From positions 124,001 through 188,000 of the forward strand of contig NZ_FOTQ01000006.1 of the NCBI RefSeq assembly GCF_900114635.1: a stretch of DNA of 64,000 nt. Reading direction: 5' to 3'. This document shows positions 53,823-62,726 of the stretch, piece after piece. Positions within the stretch are counted from its first letter, which is position 1. Every line of letters starts with the position of its first letter. The notes below the pieces were generated by a model. That model saw only the letters and a program-made list of their open reading frames with translations, was not told the DNA's origin and ran no database searches. This DNA comes from Shimia aestuarii (GTDB lineage: Bacteria > Pseudomonadota > Alphaproteobacteria > Rhodobacterales > Rhodobacteraceae). The position numbers were made by a program, and so were the translations under genes.

Positions 53823-53839
53823 GCCCGCCTTTGGCGGGC
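53823..53839 (-). terminator. Hairpin between ABC ATPase and GT1 genes
   Basis: Perfect 7-bp stem GCCCGCC / GGCGGGC with a 3-nt loop in the 55-nt gap between the two genes. It may lower expression of the genes downstream relative to the transporter. Confidence 0.5.
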
Positions 53840-53855
53840 GTTATTGTCGGCCGCT

Positions 53856-54920
53856 TCAGGCGGCAAAAACGCGTGTATCCCTTGCCGCCCAGCCGACGGT
53901 GATCTCGTCGCCAATCGAAAGGGGACGGGCTTCGGCGGCGTCTGCTGTCAGGCGCACCATGACCGAGTCCGGTGACAGCGGGGTTTCGAGATGCAGCTGC
54001 AGGTCAAGGCCGTGATAGGCCATGGCACTCACCCGACCGGTGAGGCTGTTTTCCCCTTTTCCGACATCAAGGTGCAGCCGCTCAGGACGTACCGCCGCAA
54101 CGGCGTCGCTGTTGTTGGCGACGGCATCATCGAGATCGGCAAAGACCCTGCCGCCGTCATTCGCCAGGAGGTGATCGCCGGAACGCCGAACCGGAAAGAA
54201 GTTCATCACCCCGATGAAATCGGCGGCAAAACGGCTTTGCGGGTGTTCGTAAATGTCTTGCGGGCTGCCGCATTGCAGCAGCGCCCCATCTTGCAGGATG
54301 GCAATCCGGTCGGCCATGACCAAGGCTTCTTCCTGATCATGGGTCACGATGATGAAGGTGATGCCGAATTCGTGTTGGATGCGCTTGAGTTCGAGCTGCA
54401 TTTCGCCACGCAGTTTCTTGTCAAGCGCCCCAAGCGGCTCATCCAGCAGGAGCAGTCGGGGGCGTTTCACAAGGGCGCGCGCCAAAGCGACGCGTTGGCG
54501 TTGACCGCCCGACAACTGGTCCGGCTTGCGGGTCGCAAGGTGGGACAATTGGATGACTTCGAGTATGTCGGCCACCCGGCTTTTGATTTCGGTCCGGGGC
54601 AGCTTTTCCATCTCCAGCCCGTAGGCAATGTTCTGCGCTACGGTCATGTGCGGAAACAGCGCGTAGGACTGGAACATCAGGTTCACCGGGCGATGATTTG
54701 GCAAGGTGTGGGTGATGTCGCGCCCGTCAAGAGTGATCGAGCCCGCCGTCGGCATCTCGAACCCGGCGAGCATCCGCAACAGCGTCGTCTTGCCGCTGCC
54801 GGAAGCGCCAAGCAGCGCGAAGAACTCGTTTTCAAGGATATCCAGATCGATCCCGGCGACGGCCTGAACCGCGCCAAAGTGTTTTTTGATATTCCGAAGT
54901 GACAGCATGGTCTGGGTCAT
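53856..54920 (-). CDS. ABC importer ATPase (PotA-type)
   Basis: Cytoplasmic motor of a polyamine/opine-type importer, 354 residues. Walker A is GASGSGKTTLLRML (about 34-47), the signature LSGGQRQRVALARALV near 137, Walker B RLLLLDEPLGALD near 155, and a C-terminal TOBE domain from about 270. It overlaps the permease gene by 4 nt. The PotA-type subfamily serves spermidine/putrescine, 2-aminoethylphosphonate, iron and opine importers, so the substrate is not fixed by sequence alone. Confidence 0.9.
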   Translation of the reverse strand: MTQTMLSLRNIKKHFGAVQAVAGIDLDILENEFFALLGASGSGKTTLLRMLAGFEMPTAGSITLDGRDITHTLPNHRPVNLMFQSYALFPHMTVAQNIAYGLEMEKLPRTEIKSRVADILEVIQLSHLATRKPDQLSGGQRQRVALARALVKRPRLLLLDEPLGALDKKLRGEMQLELKRIQHEFGITFIIVTHDQEEALVMADRIAILQDGALLQCGSPQDIYEHPQSRFAADFIGVMNFFPVRRSGDHLLANDGGRVFADLDDAVANNSDAVAAVRPERLHLDVGKGENSLTGRVSAMAYHGLDLQLHLETPLSPDSVMVRLTADAAEARPLSIGDEITVGWAARDTRVFAA

Positions 54921-55708
54921 TGTCCCGGAAGCCCTCCGCGGTTGAGCCGTTGTGACAGGGCCAGCGCGATAACAGACAGCGTCATCACGATAGTGGCCAG
55001 TGCATTGATTTCAGGCGTGACGCCAAAGCGGATCATGGCGAAGATCTGCATGGGCAGAGTGATTGAATCACGCCCCGCACCCGCTGTGAAAAAGGCGATG
55101 ATGAATTCATCTACGGACAGGGTGAATGCCAGTAGCGCACCCGCGATGACCGCAGGGAGCATGACGGGAATGACCACGCGCCAGAGGGTAATCGGTGTGG
55201 ATGCGCCAAGGTCCGCAGAGGCTTCGACGATCGACCAGTCGAAGGTTTTGAGACGGGCACGAACCACCGAGCAGACAAAGGCCAAGTTGAAGACGACGTG
55301 ACTCACGATGACCGTGTGCAATCCCATCGTGACATTGAGCATCGAGAAAAAGCTGAGAAGGGCGATGGCGAGCACGATGTCGGGAATGATCATCGGCGCG
55401 AAAATGATGGTTTCGAGAAAACGACCCTTGCGACGGCGGATCTCGACGCCAATCGCCAGCAACGTGCCAAGCATCGTCGCCAACAGGGTCGATACCACGG
55501 CAACGATCAGTGTGTTCAGGGCCGCCCCGATGATTTCCTTGTTGCGGAAAAGCTCTCCGTACCATTTGACAGAAAAACCGGTCCAGGCCGTCGGCAGACC
55601 GCCTTCGTTGAAAGACAGTGCGAAAAGCACCGAGATCGGGATGTAAAGGAAGGCGAAGACTGCCGACAGGATCATCAGCATGAGGCGGGGATTGGCTTGC
55701 GAGCGCAT
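54917..55708 (-). CDS. ABC importer permease (PotC-type)
   Basis: Inner-membrane permease of 263 residues with six predicted helices and the binding-protein-dependent transport loop around SADLGASTPITLWRVVIPVM (about 165-184) that couples to the ATPase. PISVLFALSFNEGG at the start is typical of PotC proteins. It overlaps the other permease by one base and the ATPase gene by 4 nt. Confidence 0.9.
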   Translation of the reverse strand: MRSQANPRLMLMILSAVFAFLYIPISVLFALSFNEGGLPTAWTGFSVKWYGELFRNKEIIGAALNTLIVAVVSTLLATMLGTLLAIGVEIRRRKGRFLETIIFAPMIIPDIVLAIALLSFFSMLNVTMGLHTVIVSHVVFNLAFVCSVVRARLKTFDWSIVEASADLGASTPITLWRVVIPVMLPAVIAGALLAFTLSVDEFIIAFFTAGAGRDSITLPMQIFAMIRFGVTPEINALATIVMTLSVIALALSQRLNRGGLPGQ

Positions 55709-56562
55709 CAGCTTTCCTCCTTGCGCGCACCTGAGGCGCGCTCGGTGGCAAAGGTCTGAAGCGTCAGCAGTCCCATCATGATTGCGATCAGGAACATCGA
55801 CAGCGCGGCTCCGAATGGCCAGTCATTGGCGGTGAGAAACTGTGCGTAGACAAGGTTGCCAATCATCTGGAACTGACCGCCACCCAAGAGTGCGGGGGTC
55901 ACGAAGTTCCCGATGGAGAGCACGAAGACGAACACGAACCCCGTCGCGATGCCGGGCGCGGTCATCGGCAGCGTCACTCGGCGAAAGGTGGTCCAGCCCG
56001 ATCCGCCAAGGTCGCGCGATGCTTCGATCACCTCTGGGTTCAGGCGCGAAAGGGGGGCATAACAGGCGAGGATCACGAAGGGCAGGTAATTGTACACGAG
56101 GCCGACCACCACCGCGCTTTCGGTGTAAAGCAGGCGCGGCAATTCCCCGTCATAGCCAAGAGAATGAACCACCGATGCAATCAGGCCCTCGCGGTTCAGC
56201 AACACGATCCAGGCATAGGTCCGCACCAGGTAGTTCGACCAGAACGGCAGCACCGCAAAGAACAGGAGCATCGGCTGCCGCCGGGAAGGGGCCGCGGCGA
56301 TGGCATAGGCCGCCGCATAGCCGACGATCACGGCGATCAGCGCCGACGTGCCTGCAATGGTCGCGGATTTCACGAAAATACCGGCGTAGAGCGGATCAAA
56401 AACCAGCCAGATGTTTTCCAATGTAAATGTGTATTCGATCCCCCCGTAAATCCCCCGGCGGAAGAACGCTAAAACCAGGATCAGCAGGCAAGGGATCACC
56501 ATCAGACCCGTCAACCAAGCCAGCGCAGGCGTCATCAGGTAGAGGGATTTGCGGTCGGTCAT
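55708..56562 (-). CDS. ABC importer permease (PotB-type)
   Basis: Inner-membrane permease of 284 residues with about six helices. The coupling loop is ASRDLGGSGWTTFRRVTLPM near 193. The N-terminus MTDRKSLYLMTPALAWL is normal for PotB; an earlier in-frame ATG at 56655 would place coding sequence across a strong hairpin and is rejected. A moderate GAGAG ribosome site precedes the chosen ATG. Confidence 0.88.
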   Translation of the reverse strand: MTDRKSLYLMTPALAWLTGLMVIPCLLILVLAFFRRGIYGGIEYTFTLENIWLVFDPLYAGIFVKSATIAGTSALIAVIVGYAAAYAIAAAPSRRQPMLLFFAVLPFWSNYLVRTYAWIVLLNREGLIASVVHSLGYDGELPRLLYTESAVVVGLVYNYLPFVILACYAPLSRLNPEVIEASRDLGGSGWTTFRRVTLPMTAPGIATGFVFVFVLSIGNFVTPALLGGGQFQMIGNLVYAQFLTANDWPFGAALSMFLIAIMMGLLTLQTFATERASGARKEES

Positions 56563-56623
56563 CGGTTTCTCTCGAGAGGAGCAGGCGGCAGGCGCGACGG
56601 GGGTAATCGACAGTTCGGGCACA

Positions 56624-56655
56624 GTGGCCCGGCACCCATGGGTGCGCCGGGCCAC
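56624..56655 (-). terminator. Strong hairpin after solute-binding protein gene
   Basis: A 32-nt almost perfect palindrome (GTGGCCCGGC, ACCC/GGGT centre, GCCGGGCCAC, with a 2-nt bulge) lies between the binding-protein stop and the first permease. Such hairpins after binding-protein genes commonly raise the ratio of receptor to permease mRNA. Confidence 0.65.
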
Positions 56656-56681
56656 AATGTGTTGTGCGTGGATTGGTCGCC

Positions 56682-57731
56682 TTAGTCGGCGGCCTTGATC
56701 TCGGACACCGCGCGGGCGTAGGCGCGCGTGGCCTCTCCGACGTCGCGCAGCTGCTCATAGCCGATCAGCACGTCCGGGGTGATGCCCATGTTGGGGAAGG
56801 TTGCGAACATGTCTGCCGACAAGGCGGACATGGCCGGCTCGTTCGGTACCTTGTAGAGAATGTTCTCCGCTGCCCAGCCATGGTTCTTTGCGTCCAGAAT
56901 GAAGTTCACGAAACTGTAGGCCGCATCCTTGTTTTCTGAATTCTTCAGGATCACCATCGTGTCGACCCAAAGGTCGGACCCTTCGGACGGGATAACGTAT
57001 TTAATGTCCGCGTTTTCGGCGATGCCGTAGTTGCACCATCCGTCCCAAGCGTGTACCAGTTCCGCTTCGCCCGAGACCAGCTTGGCGTAGAACGTCGCGT
57101 CGTCATAGGCCAGCAAGGTGTCCTTGGCTTCGATCAGCAAGTCACGCACCTCGCCCAGCTTGTCGGCATCGGTTTCGTTGACCGAATAGCCCTTGGCCAG
57201 GAACCCCGCGCCCAGCAGCCAGCGGTCAGTGGCCAACATCGTGGTCTTGCCGCGTACGGCGTCAGCAGGTGCCAAAAGATCCATCCAGCTGTCTGGGGCA
57301 TCCGCCACGAGGTCGGAACGATAGCAAAGCCCGGTCGTCCCCCATGCGTAGGGCACCGAGAATGCGTTGCCGGGATCATGCTCAAGCTTGGTCGCCTGCT
57401 CATACAGGTTGGCGATGTTGGGGATCTTTGCATGATCCAGCTCTTCGGCAAGGCCGAGATTGTGCAGAACTTCGGCGAACGGTGAGGAGACGAAGACAAC
57501 ATCATAGCCTTTGCCCTTGGACGCGATCAACTTGCCCATGATTTCTTCGTTGGTGCCGTGCAGGACCAGTTCTGCACTGTTTCCGCTGGCCGTGTTGAAT
57601 GCGTCAATGGCGTCTGGCGCCATATAGCCGTCCCAGTTTGAAACCACTAAACCCTCTGCTGACAATGCCGTTGCACTGCAGATCATGCCGAACCCGATGG
57701 CCGTAAGTGTCTTGGGGAAATGTCGAAGCAT
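56682..57731 (-). CDS. Extracellular solute-binding protein (PotD-type)
   Basis: Periplasmic receptor of 349 residues with a signal peptide (about 1-25, ending ATALSAEG). LVVSNWDGYMAPDAIDAF near 29 is the typical PotD N-lobe start, and SSPFAEVLHNLGLAEELDH near 81 and PYAWGTTGLCY near 124 fit the family. Polyamines, opines or other cationic amines are usual ligands. It heads the minus-strand operon and is divergent from the GntR-type regulator. Ligand identity would name the pathway. Confidence 0.9.
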   Translation of the reverse strand: MLRHFPKTLTAIGFGMICSATALSAEGLVVSNWDGYMAPDAIDAFNTASGNSAELVLHGTNEEIMGKLIASKGKGYDVVFVSSPFAEVLHNLGLAEELDHAKIPNIANLYEQATKLEHDPGNAFSVPYAWGTTGLCYRSDLVADAPDSWMDLLAPADAVRGKTTMLATDRWLLGAGFLAKGYSVNETDADKLGEVRDLLIEAKDTLLAYDDATFYAKLVSGEAELVHAWDGWCNYGIAENADIKYVIPSEGSDLWVDTMVILKNSENKDAAYSFVNFILDAKNHGWAAENILYKVPNEPAMSALSADMFATFPNMGITPDVLIGYEQLRDVGEATRAYARAVSEIKAAD

Positions 57732-57790
57732 TCCAATCCTCCTTGTTGTCCTTGTTCCGCCGCCTTTTTTTGTTCGGGCGATCCTTGGTT

Positions 57791-57814
57791 CTGTTGTTCG
57801 CGGCTGTTGTTCGC
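57791..57814. promoter_or_regulatory. 11-bp direct repeat in divergent promoter region
   Basis: CTGTTGTTCGC occurs at 57791-57801 and again at 57804-57814, in the 102-bp space between the binding-protein gene and the GntR-type regulator. Tandem sites of this kind suggest regulator binding. No experimental support. Confidence 0.35.
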
Positions 57815-57833
57815 CGATCTGTTTTGAGTATTA

Positions 57834-58856
57834 ATGAAAGAAAAAGTACGTCAAACTGTATTCGATGTTCTTTTTGGGATCGCGCGTTCGGTCGGCGCTG
57901 AAGTCAAGGTGAGGATGGGGAAAATGCCGGAAACTCGACGTAATACTAGGCAGAGCCACATATCGCTCGCCAAGCAGATACTGAATGTCGCATTGGAGCG
58001 CGGAATGAAGCCCGGAGATCACCTCCCTGAGCAGGCCTTTTCGGAGGTGTGCGGTGTGTCCAGGACGCCAATACGGTCGGCGTTTAAGCTTATGGAAGAA
58101 AAGAGTATTCTGCACTGGAGGCAGGAGGAGGGGTACTTCCTTTCGGTGGCTGCGGGTGGTCAGGCTGCCAAGGCCCTGCGGGATCTGGAGGAGGCCGAGG
58201 ATTCTCTTGCGCATCGCATACTGTCAGACAGGGCTGAGCGCCGTATTGATGAGGTGCAGTCGGTGAGTGCGCTTGCTCGAAGATATGGCGCTTCAAGGAA
58301 TGCGGTATTACTTGCGCTAAAAATACTGTCTCAGGATGGAATTGTGGCACAATTGCCGGGCCGCGCATGGGCGTTTCAACCCATGATCGATTCGCCCAAG
58401 TCAATCGACGAGAGCTTTGATTTCCGCCTCACAATGGAGCCACAGGCCATACTCGCACCGGGTTTTTCGCTCGACATCAAGCGTGCTGGCCTGTTGCGAA
58501 CGCAGGCTGAAGAGTTTCTGAATGCAGACGAGGAGCGCATTACACACGGCGGGTTCCGCCGGATCGACAACGAGTTTCACGTTCTTATCGCTCAATGCTC
58601 GGCCAATCGCTTCGTTCGCGGCGGCTTGCTGGTTCATCATCGATTGCGAAAGGCGTCACGACGGGGTAGCTCGACGCCAAATTTCCGGTTGAGGCAAGCC
58701 ATGGCTGAGCATCTTGAAATTCTGGACAGCCTTGAGCGTAACCAATTCGATCTGGCCGCCGACCAGATGGTCGTTCATCTGAGACGATCGCGGATTCGCC
58801 GCCCTGAGGCCGCCAACCGAGGTATTCCGCCCCTCTTGAGAGGGCCGCGCGCATGA
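57834..58856 (+). CDS. GntR/FadR-type regulator with two predicted winged helices
   Basis: Likely regulator of the divergent importer operon and the coupled GT1 gene. The 340-residue reading has a first GntR winged helix at about 42-105 (MKPGDHLPEQAFSEVCGVSR, TPIRSAFKLME), a second wHTH-like segment at about 140-185 (VSALARRYGASRNAVLLALK), and an FCD-like helical effector domain after 195. Usual FadR-type proteins have one winged helix and about 230-250 residues. No good ribosome site precedes 57834; ATGs at 57915 (after AAGG) and 57924 are likely true starts. Its stop overlaps the GT1 ATG by 4 nt. Confidence 0.75.
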   Translation: MKEKVRQTVFDVLFGIARSVGAEVKVRMGKMPETRRNTRQSHISLAKQILNVALERGMKPGDHLPEQAFSEVCGVSRTPIRSAFKLMEEKSILHWRQEEGYFLSVAAGGQAAKALRDLEEAEDSLAHRILSDRAERRIDEVQSVSALARRYGASRNAVLLALKILSQDGIVAQLPGRAWAFQPMIDSPKSIDESFDFRLTMEPQAILAPGFSLDIKRAGLLRTQAEEFLNADEERITHGGFRRIDNEFHVLIAQCSANRFVRGGLLVHHRLRKASRRGSSTPNFRLRQAMAEHLEILDSLERNQFDLAADQMVVHLRRSRIRRPEAANRGIPPLLRGPRA

Positions 58857-60160
58857 CAAGGAAACCGACAATCGCCCTGTTTCCTGAAGCCGGGTTTGGC
58901 GCTGGGCTGAACTGCGTCGGCATTGCCCAGAAGCTGCGGGAACAAGGAGCCAACCCGGTATTCATCTGCCATCCCGGTTTTACCGGTGTTTTCGCGGAAT
59001 ACGGATTCAAGGAATACCACCTACCGCAATCGCTCAGGGCCAGCGACGAAGCGACGGAAGACTACTGGCAGAGTTTCATCACAACCCACTTGCCCCATTT
59101 CAAGCTCAACCCAATCGAACAATTGGAGACTTACGTTGCGCCCACTTGGGAGGCCATCGTAGACACAGCAATCTCGGTTGAAGATGATCTTGAAGCTCTT
59201 TTGGATCGGATCAAACCAGACGCGATTCTTCTGGACAACGTGATCATGTTTCCCGCCGTTGCAAAGGCAGGTTGCCCCTGGGTTCGTATCGTTTCTTGCG
59301 CGGAAACCGAGCTTCCCGATCCTAAGGTTCCCCCCTACCTTTCCGGGCTTGCGCCGGAAGCCGCGAAAAAATGTGCCACATTCAAAAAGGCGTATGAAAA
59401 GGCCACTCGGGCCGCACACAAACGATACAACGAGTTTCGCAAGAAGCGGGGGTTGCCCCAGCTCGCGTCCGGGATTTTCCTGGAACCCTCTCCTAACTTG
59501 AATCTGCTACTTGCTCCGAGCGCCATCCGATATGATCGCGAACAGCAACTTGCCGACGACAGTTTCGTCTTCCTTGAAGGATGTGTTCGACAGGAAACCC
59601 ATTTTGAGATGCCGGACTTTCCGGCCACCAATGGCCCATTAATTTACACCAGCTTCGGGTCGCTGGGGGCCATTGACACGGATCTGATCCGAAGAATGAT
59701 CGACGTTTTCGCAACCATTCCCGCCCGTTTTATTGTCAATGCAGGTGGTTTCGAAGAATCCTATGAACACATCCCCGACAATGTTCACCTGGGCAGTTGG
59801 TTTCCGCAGCCGTCCGTCGTGGCAGACACGGCACTGTTCATTCACCATGGAGGGAACAACAGCTTTTGCGAGGCTCTGTTTTTTGGGGTTCCTTCGTTGG
59901 TCATGCCCTATTGCTGGGATGGACACGACAACGCTCAGCGCGCCGAGGCTAAGGGCGTTGGGCGCCGCGTGGACCGCGCCGGTTGGTCAGCCAAAACATT
60001 GAGGGCGGAAATCGTCGCTCTGTTGGAAGACGGCGAAATGCGAACACGTTTGAAAGAAACATCTAAGATGATGCAGGCTAACTCGGGCACCGATAGAGCA
60101 GCCCGGGAAGTTTTAAGGGCGTTGTCTGAGGCTAGATGCGGCGAGACGGGCACGGGCTGA
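58853..60160 (+). CDS. GT1-family glycosyltransferase, paralogue
   Basis: GT-B transferase of 435 residues, clearly paralogous to the protein at 52514-53800. Shared landmarks are LFPEAGFGAGLNCVGIAQ, ICHPGF, LLDNVIMFPAV, PWVRIVSCAE, FLEGCVRQ, SWFPQPSVV and FIHHGGNNSFCEALFFG (about 323-339). It is coupled to the regulator gene (ATGA overlap), not to the importer operon. The pair may act on different acceptors or use different sugars. Annotation as a macrolide-type or UDP-glucuronosyltransferase-like enzyme is reasonable; the acceptor is unknown. Confidence 0.8.
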   Translation: MTRKPTIALFPEAGFGAGLNCVGIAQKLREQGANPVFICHPGFTGVFAEYGFKEYHLPQSLRASDEATEDYWQSFITTHLPHFKLNPIEQLETYVAPTWEAIVDTAISVEDDLEALLDRIKPDAILLDNVIMFPAVAKAGCPWVRIVSCAETELPDPKVPPYLSGLAPEAAKKCATFKKAYEKATRAAHKRYNEFRKKRGLPQLASGIFLEPSPNLNLLLAPSAIRYDREQQLADDSFVFLEGCVRQETHFEMPDFPATNGPLIYTSFGSLGAIDTDLIRRMIDVFATIPARFIVNAGGFEESYEHIPDNVHLGSWFPQPSVVADTALFIHHGGNNSFCEALFFGVPSLVMPYCWDGHDNAQRAEAKGVGRRVDRAGWSAKTLRAEIVALLEDGEMRTRLKETSKMMQANSGTDRAAREVLRALSEARCGETGTG

Positions 60161-60312
60161 ACTGGCGTTCTGTCACGTCGCCGAAGTGGTGATGCGTATG
60201 ACGGGCGCACCCGTTTTCCGGCGACTCCCCATGTTGCGCCTCAGGGGAAACGGCGATGCGGAGCCAAAATGCGGCGCTTGTTTGAATTGGCACCCCTCAG
60301 CGCTATTACCAG

Positions 60313-60924
60313 TCAAAGAGATTGTTCTAACAGGGCGCGGAAGGTGCGAAGCAGTTCGTCCCTTGTTCTTGGGGACTCTCCGATCTGACCCTGCATGAGG
60401 TACCGGAAAACACCATCCAGAAGGGCGTAGGATAGTTCGACATTCTCAACAGTCTCGTGTCCTGCCTTTTCAAAGGCGGTGCCGACGATGTCCATCAATT
60501 TTTGCTCGATCTCCGCGACGACAGGTTGGAAGGTTGCGTCGAACATCGCCTGCGTACGGATGTCGTACCAGAGGCGGTGGGTCATTTCGTCGTCGATGAT
60601 CGAGGCAACCAGCGCATTGGAGAAGGCGTCAATGACTTCCGCGCGTCCATTCGCCTTTTCCAGCGCCTCGGTAATGTTACGAACGAACTCTTCCTTGTAG
60701 ATCGACACGCAATAGATGATCAGGTCTGTGCGATCTTCGAAGTAGTAGTGCAACATGCCTAGGGACATTTCGCTTTTTTCAGCGATGTCGCGAAGGCTCG
60801 TGTTGGCATAGCCCAGCTCCTTCAGGGCAAGGATCGCGCTTTCGGCGATCTGGCGCTTTTTCAGGTCGCGTTTCGCGTTCTTGCGTGCCGCGCGGGCCTT
60901 TAGTTTGGCGGGCATTTCATTCAT
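60313..60924 (-). CDS. TetR-family transcriptional regulator
   Basis: Repressor-type protein of 203 residues with an N-terminal helix-turn-helix (about 24-70: AILALKELGYANTSLRDIAE, SMLHYYF-like SLGMLHYYFEDR) and an all-helical ligand domain. GMLHYYFEDRTDLI is typical of BetI-like TetR proteins. It lies upstream of and in the same direction as the long aldehyde dehydrogenase and acyl-CoA synthetase genes, on the promoter-distal side, separated by a strong hairpin. It probably responds to an aldehyde, acid or acyl-CoA of that pathway. Confidence 0.85.
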   Translation of the reverse strand: MNEMPAKLKARAARKNAKRDLKKRQIAESAILALKELGYANTSLRDIAEKSEMSLGMLHYYFEDRTDLIIYCVSIYKEEFVRNITEALEKANGRAEVIDAFSNALVASIIDDEMTHRLWYDIRTQAMFDATFQPVVAEIEQKLMDIVGTAFEKAGHETVENVELSYALLDGVFRYLMQGQIGESPRTRDELLRTFRALLEQSL

Positions 60925-60943
60925 GGTGCCTACTTGGTACGGA

Positions 60944-60974
60944 GCCGGGCAGAATGCAAGCTATTCTGCCCGGC
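60944..60974 (-). terminator. Perfect 12-bp hairpin after the long aldehyde dehydrogenase
   Basis: GCCGGGCAGAAT and ATTCTGCCCGGC form a perfect stem with a 7-nt loop, between the dehydrogenase stop and the TetR start. It is a convincing transcription-end or mRNA-stability structure, although it lacks a T run. Confidence 0.7.
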
Positions 60975-60982
60975 AACCACGC

Positions 60983-62725
60983 TTATCCCAGCAGAGCGTG
61001 GTAGAAAATCTTTGGGAGTTTGCGCCAGACGGGTTTGTGCTGGAATCGCGTCAAGGCCTCGCCGATTTTGTGCTGTTGTTTGTTCGTGATGAAGAAAGGA
61101 GGCCGGGGCAGAAGGGTGAACTGCAACGACAAAAGGCCGCGCGGAAAGGGGCGCCAAGGGGCCCTGACCACGGTGCGTTCGGTATCCTCGAGCATGAAGC
61201 TGTTGTGCACAGTGCCGATTCCCGAGCCGACATCTTCAAGGGTATGACCCGGGAAGCCCCCCCACGGACAGGCGGTGATCAGAAAGCCGAGCCCGCACCA
61301 GCCGTTGATTCCGATTGTGCCATAACGCAGCTTAGATACGATCTCTTCGAACCGTTTCTTGCCGATTTTGCGGATGGTGCGGGGGTGAATGAGGATCTGA
61401 CACCCCAAGGTGCCCGAGAGTTCGTCGTTGGCATAGGCAATCGCGTTTTCCAGGTAAGTTGCCGGATCGGGCGCCTCCAATTCGATCATGCCCATCGCGG
61501 GCCCGAACACTTCGACGGAGCAATTGGCGGGCTGTTCTTCAAGGTCAGAGATCACGAGAGGCGGTGCAGCCTTGCCACGGTCTACCGTTTGGATATTGCG
61601 GCCACTGCCCTTGTGAGTCTCAAGGCGTTGCTCGGCACCGGGATACCATGTCGGGCGGGTCGACTTTGCGGCGACGGATTTGACGACCTCCATCAGGCGC
61701 GCGCCCTTGTTCCAGCCCTTGGGCATCACGAGCGCTTGGCAGGCGACGCAATTGTGGCCCGAGTTATGCAGTTTCATCGTGGCGATGTTTTCCGCCTGAA
61801 ACCGGATATCGGCCGCCGACCACGGGCCGGGCACCACTATGGTGGGGCTGACCGAGCCCAACTCGGACGTGAAGCGCTTGGTGTTTTTTGGTGTTCCCGC
61901 TTTGCGGTTGGCCTCGGCCTCTTCACCAACGCCCCAGACAATGGCGTCATGGGTGGATCCCGCGCCGGTAATGTGCAGTTCCTCGATAACCGGGTGTTCG
62001 CACAGGTAAGCGCCGCCCTTGGCATCGCCCTTGACGATGCGTAAATAACCTTCGTCGATGAAGGGTTTCATGGCGATGCGATAGTAATCGGTCAGGTAGT
62101 CATTGACCGGGTTCATCTTGAGGATCACGACCTGATTTTCGAGGATCAGCTTTTGTAGCACGTCCAGAGGCGTGATCGCCGCGACATTGCCGGCACCAAG
62201 CACCAGTGCGACCTTGCCGAAACGATCCTTTTCCGGAGTGTCATAAGCAGTGGCTACGTGTTGTTTAAGATTGGAGGCGGTCACGCCGTCCTGCATCCAG
62301 ACTTCCGCGGAAACACCTGATAGAAGCAGTCGATCCCACAGCGAATGGGGCAGGACCCGTACCGCCAATTGGCCGGTGGCAAGCTGCCGCGTGTGCAAGT
62401 GGTCGACGAAGGATTTGCCCTGCATTTGCGACAGGGTGCTGATCAATCCATTGCATCCGGCCATGCAGGCATAAGGGCCGGCAATCCATTCTTCACCGGC
62501 GACGGGGGTGCCCGGTTTCAAACCCTTCTTGCGGGCGGATTCCTCGGCCCAACCCTGGGACACGGACATGACTCCATCCTTCATTGCTGATAGAAGCCGG
62601 ATGCGTTCGGGGATTGGGAGCCGTGCCCATTTGTCCTTGTTCGTATCGAGAATCGCCAGTGCGTCTTCGTATTCGTCGTAGAGAGCGTCCTGTCCCTCAA
62701 GTGTTAGTTGGGCAGCATCAAGCAT
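60983..62725 (-). CDS. Long aldehyde dehydrogenase-family protein
   Basis: ALDH-fold enzyme of 580 residues, about 80 longer than classical members. The cofactor region is LVLGAGNVAAITPLDVLQKL near 176, the general base Glu288 is in FTSELGSVSP, and the catalytic Cys326 or Cys329 in NSGHNCVACQ. These long forms are seen next to acyl-CoA synthetases, and acyl-CoA reductase or fatty-aldehyde oxidation are both possible. It starts just downstream of the synthetase gene (1-nt gap), so they form one operon. Confidence 0.82.
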   Translation of the reverse strand: MLDAAQLTLEGQDALYDEYEDALAILDTNKDKWARLPIPERIRLLSAMKDGVMSVSQGWAEESARKKGLKPGTPVAGEEWIAGPYACMAGCNGLISTLSQMQGKSFVDHLHTRQLATGQLAVRVLPHSLWDRLLLSGVSAEVWMQDGVTASNLKQHVATAYDTPEKDRFGKVALVLGAGNVAAITPLDVLQKLILENQVVILKMNPVNDYLTDYYRIAMKPFIDEGYLRIVKGDAKGGAYLCEHPVIEELHITGAGSTHDAIVWGVGEEAEANRKAGTPKNTKRFTSELGSVSPTIVVPGPWSAADIRFQAENIATMKLHNSGHNCVACQALVMPKGWNKGARLMEVVKSVAAKSTRPTWYPGAEQRLETHKGSGRNIQTVDRGKAAPPLVISDLEEQPANCSVEVFGPAMGMIELEAPDPATYLENAIAYANDELSGTLGCQILIHPRTIRKIGKKRFEEIVSKLRYGTIGINGWCGLGFLITACPWGGFPGHTLEDVGSGIGTVHNSFMLEDTERTVVRAPWRPFPRGLLSLQFTLLPRPPFFITNKQQHKIGEALTRFQHKPVWRKLPKIFYHALLG

Positions 62726-62726
62726 G

